Shown: positions 29,189 through 37,871 of the stretch, in pieces | How the letters are laid out: every line of letters begins with the position of its first letter | Numbering within the stretch: the stretch's first letter is position 1 | Source: UBA6109 sp964506465 | GTDB lineage: Bacteria > Desulfobacterota > Syntrophia > Syntrophales > UBA6109 | Assembly: GCA_964506465.1 (NCBI GenBank) | Contig: CAZDLM010000001.1 | Span: 62,001-126,000 of the forward strand | Length of the DNA stretch: 64,000 nt | Direction of reading: 5' to 3' | Made by a program: the position numbers and the translations under genes | The notes under the pieces: model-generated | What the model was told of the DNA's origin: nothing | Database searches by the model: none | What the model saw: the letters and a program-made list of their open reading frames with translations, nothing else

Positions 29189-30354
29189 GGGTTGTCGGGG
29201 AGCAGCCCCATCAGCCGGAAGACCTTTTCGAAACGCATTTCCCAGGTGTGGTCCCGAAGGGCGCGCCTGCGGCCCCGCAGGCGGATGCGTTCGGCTTCTG
29301 CAGGATCGGCGAGCAGGCTGCGGATTTTCCCCAGGAGATCATCAAACCCGCAGTACGTAACGATCTCTTCGCCCACCGCATAAACCTTCTCCAACTCCGG
29401 ATGGTGTTCCGTCAGATAGAGCCCGCCGCTCATGGGAACCTCGAAGTCTCTCCCCTTCAGGCAGTATGTCTCCCGATGTCCCGCGATGCCGCCAAACCCC
29501 AGGTTGATCCGGCTCCGCGAGTACATCCGCACCATCTCGTCCGCGGGCAGGGGGCCCTTCGGCCAGCCGTGGCCGTAGGCTTCCACGGGAATGCCGCATC
29601 GTCCCAGACGTTCGATCGTCTCCCGCCGGTTCCCATAGCGCTGGCCGACGAAGGACACGTCCACTGTTCTGTCGAGGAGATGGGGGTGGTGGACCTCCGG
29701 ATTGGCCCCCTCGGGAAGATAGAGCGGAACGGCGCCCTCAACGACGTACTTTCCCAGGGCGTCCTCCGTGCTCGTGCAGCACAGGTCGAAGAAGCGGGCG
29801 ATGTCGCGGGAACCCATCGCGAGGCCCCGACGGACTTTTCCCACAAAATTTTCCTTGTCGTTGAGGGAAAGATTGACCAGGGGAAGGCCGAATCTTCGGA
29901 GGGAGTGGAGAGTCTCCGGCGAAACCAGTGCGCCGGAGAGGTACGCAAAGACGACGTCCGCCCCGTCCTGGTCGATCCATGAGCCTACGTGCTCGACAAG
30001 ATCCCGGTTCATCTCCTCTTTGCCGGATCTGTGCCAGGCCTCTTCCCGGCTGTGGTCGAACTGCGCGCCCCAATCGTAATGGCGCACGGAACCGAATTTC
30101 CGCAGTGCGGGGAGGAGGGAGAGATTCTCCCAGTTGTAGTGGTGGTAAACGGCGATCACGCGGAGGGTTCCCTTCGTCCGCGGCTGCAGGGAGGGGAATC
30201 TGTCCCGGATGATTTGCCTGATCTGTGCTTCGTCGGGAACGGCGAGACTCCGGGCGGAAAGCGTCTTTTCGTAACGGTCTCGCTCGCGGCGGAGACGCGT
30301 GGCATTTCTCCACGCCCGGAAACGTTTGCGCAGGGTTTTCAGCGGATCATCCAC
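29167..30354 (-). CDS. CgeB-like GT-B glycosyltransferase
   Basis: Encodes 395 residues. The C-terminal half resembles the CgeB/glycosyltransferase group 1-2 domain: DFEVPMSGGLYLTEHHPELE, VTYCGFDDLLGKIRSLL and RRRALRDHTWEMRFEKVF. The N-terminal half (VIAVYHHYNWENLSLLPAL) matches the DUF3880-type lead domain. Likely a cytoplasmic transferase for surface polysaccharide or another glycan; the sugar is unknown. The first eight bases overlap the end of the upstream gene, so it is the last gene of the minus-strand polysaccharide run that begins near 37.6 kb. Confidence 0.72.
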   Translation of the reverse strand: MDDPLKTLRKRFRAWRNATRLRRERDRYEKTLSARSLAVPDEAQIRQIIRDRFPSLQPRTKGTLRVIAVYHHYNWENLSLLPALRKFGSVRHYDWGAQFDHSREEAWHRSGKEEMNRDLVEHVGSWIDQDGADVVFAYLSGALVSPETLHSLRRFGLPLVNLSLNDKENFVGKVRRGLAMGSRDIARFFDLCCTSTEDALGKYVVEGAVPLYLPEGANPEVHHPHLLDRTVDVSFVGQRYGNRRETIERLGRCGIPVEAYGHGWPKGPLPADEMVRMYSRSRINLGFGGIAGHRETYCLKGRDFEVPMSGGLYLTEHHPELEKVYAVGEEIVTYCGFDDLLGKIRSLLADPAEAERIRLRGRRRALRDHTWEMRFEKVFRLMGLLPDNPQTDEAA

Positions 30355-31297
30355 CGCTTGGCCGTTCCTTCCAGAGAGTATAGAGCCGCATGCCGTTCGA
30401 TTTGTCTTCGCGGCCGTTCATCATATTGAGGATGTGGCCCGCATCGATCGCGGGAACCGAAAAGCGCATGGCGGCGTCCACGCACACCGGCAGCGCGCCG
30501 ACGCCGGCGCCGACGAGACAGAGATCCGTGTCCGGCGGAATCTTTCCCAGTACGTCTTCTTTCATGGAGGACCAGCGGGTCGCCACATATTCCGCCGCAA
30601 TCGGCACGAAGGTCAGGCGGGGGCGGCTTCCGAGGCGTTCAAACCAGCGGCGGCAGTTGCCCTCGTCGTAATCCGAATTGACGATGCAGACATGTTTTCC
30701 ATCCAGGGACCGCCGGAATTCCTCTGAAGAGAAGCAGGCGTAAACGACGTAGAAAGGCAGATAATTGGCGGCCGAAAGCTCGATGCCGTGCTGGTCAAGA
30801 AATTTCAGAAAGGACGTTGCGGAGGGCTCCTTCTTCCAAGGCCTCAGCATGCGCTTGAAGAGGCTGCGATTGGCGCTGAGATTGCCGGGAAAAACAAGTG
30901 CGGCGATCTGTCCCGCCGCGGCCAACCGCCGCAGGGCCTCGACGTGCATCGGCAAGGCTGCCCGAATCGCTGCGGCCGATTCGGCCTGGCGATAGAGGCC
31001 GTTGCAGTCCAGGGATTCGGCGTAGAAAGCGTACTCTCCGTCCGCGAAACGGGCGCAGGGAAAGGGCCGTCGATTCTTTGCCGCATCCAGAAGATGCCGT
31101 CGGAAACGGTCGAGGTATTCGCGCCCCGAGGATACGCCTTCGGAGAAGAGGCAGACTTCCTGTTCGGCGATGGTCGGATCATTGACGGCGATGACCGCGC
31201 TGTTGTCGATCCCGGGCAAGTCCAGCCGCCGGAAGCAAAAACCTTTGTCGCTGAATTTCTTCGCCAGGGAGGGCGCGATGTACCTTGAATGTTCCAT
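30347..31297 (-). CDS. Probable GT-D fold (DUF1792-like) glycosyltransferase
   Basis: Encodes 316 residues of no obvious common family. The segment PFPCARFADGEYAFY (DGE at 86-88) resembles the RFGDGE signature that holds the metal/nucleotide in GT-D enzymes such as the DUF1792 glucosyltransferase of serine-rich protein glycosylation. The C-terminal VPAIDAGHILNM resembles the DIGHID block at the end of that domain. An N-terminal stretch of about 75 residues is extra. Embedded between a methyltransferase and a CgeB-like transferase with short spacings, so a role in glycan assembly is likely. Assignment rests on two short motifs. Confidence 0.5.
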   Translation of the reverse strand: MEHSRYIAPSLAKKFSDKGFCFRRLDLPGIDNSAVIAVNDPTIAEQEVCLFSEGVSSGREYLDRFRRHLLDAAKNRRPFPCARFADGEYAFYAESLDCNGLYRQAESAAAIRAALPMHVEALRRLAAAGQIAALVFPGNLSANRSLFKRMLRPWKKEPSATSFLKFLDQHGIELSAANYLPFYVVYACFSSEEFRRSLDGKHVCIVNSDYDEGNCRRWFERLGSRPRLTFVPIAAEYVATRWSSMKEDVLGKIPPDTDLCLVGAGVGALPVCVDAAMRFSVPAIDAGHILNMMNGREDKSNGMRLYTLWKERPSGG

Positions 31298-31306
31298 ATC
31301 CTGTTT

Positions 31307-32131
31307 TCAACGCTTCCTTGCCGCGACGGCATAGCTGGTTCCCGAATAGAATTTCGCGATGACCCTTGCGAAGAGGCTGACAACGGGAATCCTTTTCAGG
31401 CGGTTCTTGATGTATTCGGAGTGGTAATTCTTGCTCCCGACGATGTCAAACCCGTGCGCCGCCAGGAGATCGGACAGGGATGAAGGTGTGTAGTGATACA
31501 GGTGGAAAGGAAGCTGCCATCCGACCCAGCCCGCTCCGTTCTTCTGTCCATCGGTGCCCAGGTAGTTGGGAACGTCGATGACGAGCACGCCGTCCGAGCG
31601 CAGCCAGCGGCGCACGCTTTCGAGGTATTCCGCCGGGCGGGGCACGTGTTCGAGGAAGTGCCACATGGTCACGACATCGAGGGAAGCTTCCGGAAAGGCC
31701 ACCGTTTCGATGCCGCCCGTCCGGATCGGGATGCCGAGTTCCTTCGAGACATAGGCGGAGGCATGGTCGGAGATGTCCGCGCCCTCCACGTCATAGCCGG
31801 CGATCCGGCAGGCCAGGAGGAAGTATCCCATACCGCAGCCGATATCCAGGATCTTGCCCGTTCTCTTGTACCGCCGCACAAATTTCACCCGGTGGTCTTC
31901 CTGAGAAATTCTGCGTTTCATCTCCGGCGATCCCATGGCAAGTCCATGGCCGTACTGATCGTCGAAGTAATTCTCCGCGTACAGACTCTTCAGTTCTTCC
32001 GGACCGGGCCGGGGATCCAGGACGCCGAGCCCGCATTTTTCACAGCGATAGACGGTCCAGCCGTCTCTTTCGACGAGGAGCGTCCGTTGCGTGCCTCCGC
32101 AGACTATGCAGGATTCCGGGGTTCGTTCCAT
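31307..32131 (-). CDS. SAM-dependent methyltransferase with N-terminal zinc ribbon
   Basis: Encodes 274 residues. Four Cys (8, 11, 30 and 33: CIVC and CEKC) form a zinc-ribbon-like head. A class I methyltransferase follows with motif I ILDIGCGMGYFLLACRIAGY near 88, the acidic VEGADIS, and MWHFLEHVPRP. This domain order is common for C- or O-methyltransferases in O-antigen and capsule loci. A TTG at 32140 could add three residues. It ends nine bases before the next gene. Confidence 0.78.
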   Translation of the reverse strand: MERTPESCIVCGGTQRTLLVERDGWTVYRCEKCGLGVLDPRPGPEELKSLYAENYFDDQYGHGLAMGSPEMKRRISQEDHRVKFVRRYKRTGKILDIGCGMGYFLLACRIAGYDVEGADISDHASAYVSKELGIPIRTGGIETVAFPEASLDVVTMWHFLEHVPRPAEYLESVRRWLRSDGVLVIDVPNYLGTDGQKNGAGWVGWQLPFHLYHYTPSSLSDLLAAHGFDIVGSKNYHSEYIKNRLKRIPVVSLFARVIAKFYSGTSYAVAARKR

Positions 32132-32312
32132 GGGATTCAATGCGACCGATCATCCATCTAATCGTTTTCTTCTATGCAACCCCGGGGCGATCGCCGCGGG
32201 GGATCGTTTGCGCTGCCGATTTCCATAGCAGGGATGGGGCGGGATTTCCAGATCTATGTCGGACGCACGGCAACGATGCGCCGCCCCTGCCGGGGGAAGA
32301 TGTCCTAAAGCG

Positions 32313-33227
32313 TCATCCGGGAGGGGACGCTGCCTCGCGGGCGATGAGGCGGTAGCGGGCCTCCTTCTCCCGGATCTTGTCAGCGTCCGTAGCAAAGGGC
32401 CTTTGCAGCTTCAAGGTGAAGAGGCGCCAGCGGGCCTTGAGAAACTCCGCCTTCCGAATGCGCGCAATCGTATCGGGCCGGTAGTGTTTCCCGTAAAAGA
32501 GATACTCGGCGCGTATCTTGCGGAGCAGGAGATCCTCCTTCTGAGAGGAGCGCTCGCTCTGCGCGCCGATGTGAACGGCGACCGCCTCTTTCACATAGCC
32601 GATTTCATAACCTTCCCTGCGGATGCGCAGGCAGAGGTCCTGATCCTCTCCATACAGGAAGAAGTCTTCGTCAAAACCGCCCAGCCGGCGAACAACATCT
32701 GTGCGGGCGATCATTGCCGCCCCGAGCACGCAGGCGATGCGGCCCGGCAGATCCCGCAATTCCTCACGGCAGTGCCGCTGGCCGGGGTAGCGGTAGGAGA
32801 TCGACGGCTGAAGCGTGCCGTCCGGGTTGAGAATCTTCAGGCCGGCAAGACCCAGGACAGGGCTGCGATCCATCGCCGAGACGGCCCGGTTCAGGGCGTC
32901 CGGCTGAAGAGAGGCGTCGGGGTTCAGGAAAAGCACGTACCGCCCGCGGCAGAGCGGCAGCGCTTGGTTGCATGCTGTCCCGAATCCGCGGTTCTTTGTA
33001 TTGGCGATCAGCCGGACCCAGGGGAATTGCGCGCCGATGAGGCCGGCGCCGCCGTCCGCGGAAGCGTTGTCCACGACGAAAACCTCCGTGCGGCAACCGC
33101 GTGAGGCGCGAACGGAGTCGAGGCAAGTTCCGATCAGGTCGGCCGTGTTGTAAGATACGATGACAACGGAAACATCCGGAACCGGAGAGTTTGGGTCCTC
33201 TTTCCTGTCGCAGGAGGTCTCGATCAT
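32313..33227 (-). CDS. GT2 glycosyltransferase, rhamnosyltransferase-like
   Basis: Encodes 304 residues of the WbbL/RfbF-like branch of family GT2. VSVVIVSYNTADLIGTCLDS opens the GT-A fold, VVDNASADGG gives the first nucleotide-sugar contact, NRGFGTACNQAL follows, and YVLFLNPDA carries the DxD-type metal motif (about residue 99). FGGFDEDFFLYGEDQDLCLRI-like sequence near 188 supplies the ED motif. The start has no visible ribosome site. A small perfect hairpin lies in the 138-base gap before it (33285-33302). Confidence 0.82.
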   Translation of the reverse strand: MIETSCDRKEDPNSPVPDVSVVIVSYNTADLIGTCLDSVRASRGCRTEVFVVDNASADGGAGLIGAQFPWVRLIANTKNRGFGTACNQALPLCRGRYVLFLNPDASLQPDALNRAVSAMDRSPVLGLAGLKILNPDGTLQPSISYRYPGQRHCREELRDLPGRIACVLGAAMIARTDVVRRLGGFDEDFFLYGEDQDLCLRIRREGYEIGYVKEAVAVHIGAQSERSSQKEDLLLRKIRAEYLFYGKHYRPDTIARIRKAEFLKARWRLFTLKLQRPFATDADKIREKEARYRLIAREAASPPG

Positions 33228-33365
33228 GCCGCATGCATACCGGATCGAAGGGGATTCTTCAACGGGAATATTTGCGGGATCTTCCTTGCCTGCCGGGCAA
33301 GGAATTTCGTACCTTCCGCCGTCCCGTGGGCATGCTCTGGGCTCGGCAGGAGGGTCGGCAGGCGA

Positions 33366-34514
33366 TCATCCGAACAGCAATTTCTCGTAGATCGAGGACA
33401 TCCGTTGAGCGGCGGCCTCCCAATCGTGGGCGCGGGCCGTGCGCAGGGCCTCCTTTGCCATTTGTCCCCTCTGGTTTTCGTCAAGCATGCGGCCGAGGAT
33501 ATCGGCCGTTCCTGCAGAATCCTCCGGGTGTTCCACGATAAACCCGGTTTTCCCGTTTTCGACCAGATCCTTTGCCCCCACGCGGGCGCTGACGACGACG
33601 GGGAGCGACGACGCCATGGCCTCCAGGACGGTGAGCCCGAAGGTGTCGAATTCCGAAAGCATGCAGAAGAAATCGGCGGCCCAATACATCCGCACCAGTT
33701 CCTCGCGCTCCAGAGCGCCGGTGAAAACAATCCGATCCCCGATTCCCAGGTCGTCTCCCATCCGCTGGTACTTCCGGACGTTGCCGCGGCCGACGACCAG
33801 CAGGCGCCAGGGCCGCGCGGATCCCCTGGATTTCAAGGCGGATAGGCCTGCGAGCAGATGGTCGAGGCCCTTGATTTCAAAATTCATGGAAACGAAGAGG
33901 ATGGCCGCTTCCGATGGAGCGATGCCGTAGCGGCCTCGCGATTCCCCGCGGAGCGTCGCCCTTTGGGGACTGTCGTACCGGTTGAGATCCACACCCGGAT
34001 GCAGGACCTCCACCCCCGTCGTTTCGGGGTACGCCTTCAGGAAATACTCTTTTGCCAGTCTGGAAACAGAAAGGAAGACCCTGCAACGAGGATTCCGGAC
34101 AAGGCGCTCCTCCGTCCACGCCGTTGCCCGGTCGTAGAGGCTCGGGCGCTTCCCGCGGACCTCTTCGACCCAGAGGCGGTGAGGGATTCCGTGCATCGTA
34201 AAAAGGTCGGCGGCGAAGATCCGGTCGTGCGTGTGGACGAGGTCGAAGCCCTCCGCGCGGATTATTCGATCGGCAAACCACGCGAAACTCGTCGTCGTCA
34301 GGAATTTCGGGAAAGAAATGATGGGCGCCCTGTGGAAGGTGACGTGGTCCGAAAGGACTTTCCAGCGGTCGGCGACGACGTGGATGTCATAGGCGGCGTT
34401 CCCGGCGATCCTCTCCGTCAATTCAGCGGCGAACTGCTCTGCCCCGCCCACAAGGCCGTACTTGGGGATGACGACGGCAATCTTCTTTCGGTTCTTCTTG
34501 AAGTTCGTGGACAT
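33366..34514 (-). CDS. GT4 glycosyltransferase
   Basis: Encodes 382 residues with the GT-B fold. VIPKYGLVGGAEQFAAELTE is the typical N-terminal glycine-rich acceptor loop, VLHPGVDLNRY the linker, LLVVGRGNVRKY the second Rossmann start, and the retaining-enzyme signature FCMLSEFDTFGLTVLEAMAS (EFDTFGLTVLE) lies near residue 300. It would transfer a sugar from a nucleotide donor to a growing lipid-linked oligosaccharide, similar to WaaG-type enzymes. It follows the polymerase/ligase gene by 15 bases. Confidence 0.85.
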   Translation of the reverse strand: MSTNFKKNRKKIAVVIPKYGLVGGAEQFAAELTERIAGNAAYDIHVVADRWKVLSDHVTFHRAPIISFPKFLTTTSFAWFADRIIRAEGFDLVHTHDRIFAADLFTMHGIPHRLWVEEVRGKRPSLYDRATAWTEERLVRNPRCRVFLSVSRLAKEYFLKAYPETTGVEVLHPGVDLNRYDSPQRATLRGESRGRYGIAPSEAAILFVSMNFEIKGLDHLLAGLSALKSRGSARPWRLLVVGRGNVRKYQRMGDDLGIGDRIVFTGALEREELVRMYWAADFFCMLSEFDTFGLTVLEAMASSLPVVVSARVGAKDLVENGKTGFIVEHPEDSAGTADILGRMLDENQRGQMAKEALRTARAHDWEAAAQRMSSIYEKLLFG

Positions 34515-34529
34515 GAAATCGGTCCGCCT

Positions 34530-35888
34530 TCAGACGGCCGGTTTGCCGGCACTGCTTCTTGCCTGCACATCGTCCGGGGGTGCGCCCGGCGGCTCATTCT
34601 GCATCCGCCAAAGGACCGTCATCATGGCAAAGATGCTGTACAGGATAATCGCGGGAGGGCCGCTCAGGATGTTTTCGAACATCCCCTGGATAAAGATGGC
34701 GACGAAGGTTCCCATGATGCACAGGCTCCAATCCCGGATGAACTCATTTTTCCCGTTGCGAATTAGATGCCATCCCATTTTCGCGAAGGAAAAGAGGACA
34801 TAGAGAAACAGGGCCAATCCGATGAGACCGGTACGCGTTGCCGTATCGATGAGAATATTGTGGGGAGCATTGTAGAGATGGGTCATCCGATACTTTTCAG
34901 GAACCCTTGCGTTGTATTTTTTTAAAAGATTTTCATCGTAGCAGGTCTGCATCCCGAAGCCGACGCCGAAGATCGGATGGTCCTTGATGATCTCGGCGTA
35001 ACATAACCAGATGCTCAGCCGATGATCGTTTTTCATCTTCTGCCGCATTGCATCCAGTGTGAACCGGTCCTTGATGGGCAGGAACGCTGCTGCAAGAGCG
35101 ACCGCAATGACACAAAACCACAGGAGGATTTTTTTTCTACGCGGAAAAATAACAGCAATCGCGCCGACCATGGCAAGGATGGCGCTCCTTGCCTGCGTCG
35201 CCGCTGTCGCAAACGCCGAAAGGCAGACGAGTGCGATCAGGATGATATTACGGTAGACCTGATTCGTGTCCCTGATGAGGGAGATCGACAAGAGCATGCT
35301 GAACAGCGTCAGCAGCGCGATGATATTCGGCGCTATCTCGGGAAAATACAGGCCGAACAAATCGCTAAGTGGTCGATGCAGGATTACATAGTCGTGAATC
35401 AACAAAACGAAAATCAGACCGCTTGTGGATATGATGAAGATCCAGAGAAGCGCATGGAATCGTTTTCCCGATGAGAAGAAATTGACGACGATGTAGAAGA
35501 CAAACAGGTATTTCAGCAAATGCGCATAGATATCGTGAAAAGTATTGGCTTTGTTCAAGGCAAAAAAAAGTCCGAGGCAGCTCCAGATGACGAACAGGGC
35601 GAACGGAACCGAAAGGGGAGTCCTGAAAAAGAAGGTCCTCTTTCCCGCAAGAAGCAGAACAAGAAAGAACAGCAGGCACAGATAGAAGCTGATCTCCTTG
35701 ACGGCCGTCGTGTGCGGGAAGGGGTTGAAAAAAAGAAAGATGCCGATCAGCCACGGGATACACTGCTCAAGAAAATGGCCAAGCCGTTCAGTTGAAAAAA
35801 CCGTGTCGCGTTTATCCATATTCCTAAATTTCTTTTGAGTATTTGAGAATCGATATCGGAGATTCCGAACGTCGTCAACGGAATGCAT
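34530..35888 (-). CDS. O-antigen polymerase/ligase-like membrane protein (Wzy or WaaL)
   Basis: Encodes 452 residues with about ten to twelve membrane helices and a large periplasmic loop (about 300-360) that contains HPIFGVGFGMQT and HNILIDTATRTGLIGLALF, the RxxxHN-like Wzy_C signature shared by Wzy polymerases and WaaL ligases. The two roles cannot be told apart here. Two starts are possible: the ATG at 35888, which overlaps the upstream gene by 14 bases, or MDKRDT at 35819, preceded closely by AGGA. A C-terminal cytoplasmic tail is rich in Pro and Ala. Confidence 0.78.
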   Translation of the reverse strand: MHSVDDVRNLRYRFSNTQKKFRNMDKRDTVFSTERLGHFLEQCIPWLIGIFLFFNPFPHTTAVKEISFYLCLLFFLVLLLAGKRTFFFRTPLSVPFALFVIWSCLGLFFALNKANTFHDIYAHLLKYLFVFYIVVNFFSSGKRFHALLWIFIISTSGLIFVLLIHDYVILHRPLSDLFGLYFPEIAPNIIALLTLFSMLLSISLIRDTNQVYRNIILIALVCLSAFATAATQARSAILAMVGAIAVIFPRRKKILLWFCVIAVALAAAFLPIKDRFTLDAMRQKMKNDHRLSIWLCYAEIIKDHPIFGVGFGMQTCYDENLLKKYNARVPEKYRMTHLYNAPHNILIDTATRTGLIGLALFLYVLFSFAKMGWHLIRNGKNEFIRDWSLCIMGTFVAIFIQGMFENILSGPPAIILYSIFAMMTVLWRMQNEPPGAPPDDVQARSSAGKPAV

Positions 35889-37617
35889 AGTGTTGGCCGG
35901 GAAGAAAATCGATATCTTCGATCATCGCTCCGGACGTCTCGGCAAATTTTCCGATTCGGCCTGAATCGGGCAGACTCTCGTTATGATCCTGATATGCCAG
36001 CAGGATGTGTTTTGCGTCAAACCAGTTTTGCTGCAGGACGTAGTCTTGGGAATATTTTGAACTTTCGCTCAGCGCCCAAGATGAAATAAAGAGGTCGCCC
36101 TTGATGTTTACATTTTTCAGGAAGCACAGCGGGACAAGATTGATCGCCCTGCTTCGGATAGTATCTTGCGATGTCCGTAATATATGAGCGCAATCGTTTC
36201 CCAATATCGTTGACAAATAGAGCCACTGAAGACAACTGAAAAGAGGTAAATCAATGATGATGTATGTGCCTGCACCGCCTCGAAGGCGGTGAAGCATTTT
36301 CATCATATTTCCGTACCCGCCGCCCCATTCGATGATGGACTCCACAGACTTGAGATCAAGATGCGTTGTTTCCGTGAAACGCGTCAGATGATAAAGATGG
36401 TGGATGCTGTTATGTGAAGTTAGATATTTCGGATACAATCGACTCGGACTACCCACAGGATCTTCCTGCAGCAGCAGGGAGAGCATTTCCTTGGTTTGTT
36501 TCTTTTCCAGGAATGAGACTTCCTGTTTGAACCACCTTCCCCCGGCGTCAACAAACATGGTGTGACCCACAACCGGATCCTTTAAGAAATTGAAGGGAGG
36601 ATATGGCAAGAGAGTCTTTTCGAGTGCGGAAATGAAATCGTTCCACAGCGGGGTTACATGGTGCGAGATGTCATATTTTTTCAGTTCACCGTATAAGGGG
36701 GCAAATTCATGTTTCAATATGTTGAAGGAGGAAACCTGATAGCGCTTGATCTTGGCTAGGCAGGCCTGAGGATGGACTATCTTCATCAAAGGGAGTTTTA
36801 TGCCGCTGATCTTCTTTGCGTTCTCATGCGAAGGCTTCTTGACCAGTTTATGCCCAGAGATCTTTGTCAGCTCAAAGATTGCACAGCCGTAATGGCACTC
36901 AAAGTTGTTCTGAATCGATTCGGCAGTTAGTGGAGCATCATTTATTAGATTGCTTTCATCGCTCACGTAACTGAAACTGTCAATCCTGTAGCTCTGACCA
37001 ATCAAGTTCAGTAAGTATTCCATGCAAAACACGCGATGCGCATTAAATTCAATCCTTTGTTCTCCAATAGGGACGGAGAAATAGAATTTCCCTTCTTCCT
37101 TCAGCATGCGGTAAATGTTCTTCCACCCTATCAGATGTCCATTGTAATCGATCCGATCTCCGTATCTGCCCAAACCGAAGTGCTCCAAGGCATGCAGACA
37201 CGACACTGAATCACAATAGTTCGCGAGATTGAAGTGGTCGTCCATCAAATCAACATGTCTAAAGGATATATTCTGGATCTTTGACTTCAGGTCTCTTATA
37301 TCGAAGATCTCAATCTCCCGAAAAGAGGCCACATGCGCGATGAAGCCATCCAGACGTGATCCGATATCGACATGTTTCTCCGGATGGTTTTTGAAGATCT
37401 TTTTGGCCACCAGGAGATCTTGGTGAAAATAGTGACCATCGTACGTCCCGATTTCATCGTATAGGTCCGCAACCCGCGGGTTTATCTTCTTGAACGGGAA
37501 ATCACTTTTGGCATCCTTTGCCTGTCGCTTAAGCGTGGCATAATCTCTCAACAAAGAAGGCAGCCTTCTAAGCAGTGAAGTCAGGGGCACATCTTTTACA
37601 ATTAGAGTTAGTCTCAT
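35875..37617 (-). CDS. Two-domain protein: DUF268 methyltransferase-like plus sugar O-methyltransferase-like
   Basis: Encodes 580 residues. Residues 1 to about 255 match the DUF268 type (HVDIGSRLDGFIAHVASF, SCLHALEHFGLGRYGD, GKFYFSVPIGEQRIEFNAHR). From about 380 the sequence resembles putative sugar O-methyltransferases of polysaccharide loci (SIIEWGGGYGNMMKML, IIDLPLFSCLQWLYL). A linker of about 120 residues joins them. The two are usually separate genes, so this is a fusion or a two-step enzyme. AGGAG lies 12 bases before the ATG. Base composition is clearly more AT-rich than the flanking genes, a sign of transfer. Confidence 0.62.
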   Translation of the reverse strand: MRLTLIVKDVPLTSLLRRLPSLLRDYATLKRQAKDAKSDFPFKKINPRVADLYDEIGTYDGHYFHQDLLVAKKIFKNHPEKHVDIGSRLDGFIAHVASFREIEIFDIRDLKSKIQNISFRHVDLMDDHFNLANYCDSVSCLHALEHFGLGRYGDRIDYNGHLIGWKNIYRMLKEEGKFYFSVPIGEQRIEFNAHRVFCMEYLLNLIGQSYRIDSFSYVSDESNLINDAPLTAESIQNNFECHYGCAIFELTKISGHKLVKKPSHENAKKISGIKLPLMKIVHPQACLAKIKRYQVSSFNILKHEFAPLYGELKKYDISHHVTPLWNDFISALEKTLLPYPPFNFLKDPVVGHTMFVDAGGRWFKQEVSFLEKKQTKEMLSLLLQEDPVGSPSRLYPKYLTSHNSIHHLYHLTRFTETTHLDLKSVESIIEWGGGYGNMMKMLHRLRGGAGTYIIIDLPLFSCLQWLYLSTILGNDCAHILRTSQDTIRSRAINLVPLCFLKNVNIKGDLFISSWALSESSKYSQDYVLQQNWFDAKHILLAYQDHNESLPDSGRIGKFAETSGAMIEDIDFLPGQHYAFR

Positions 37618-37822
37618 TCTAAAACACCACTCCTGTGCTCAGCGGTCTAGTGATGTCAAGATATCGGCGGCATGACGTCACCTTGATAAATTGGGAATAA
37701 AATTGTAGCATTCCTGCCATGCAACGGAGTATCATGGTCTGAAACCATTGCCGGAAAACAGCACAGCGACTCGGTCAATAAGCTCCGGGTTCAAGTTCCT
37801 TCAGCGGAAGCTTTATATTATA

Positions 37823-37850
37823 TTGATTTGATTGTAAATGGTTTTATACG
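37823..37850 (+). promoter_or_regulatory. Candidate promoter for the divergent GT2 genes
   Basis: TTGATT (37823-37828), a 16-base spacer, and TATACG (37845-37850) in an AT-rich stretch. Transcription would begin near 37857, just before the GAGGT ribosome site at 37860-37864. The rest of the 37618-37822 gap holds nothing else that I recognise. Confidence 0.4.
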
Positions 37851-37871
37851 ACATATCATGAGGTTATAAAT

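Noticed and set aside
37858..37869. ATG at 37858 as start of the WaaE-like glycosyltransferase
   Set aside because: It reads ATG AGG TTA TAA and stops after three codons, in a different frame from the protein.
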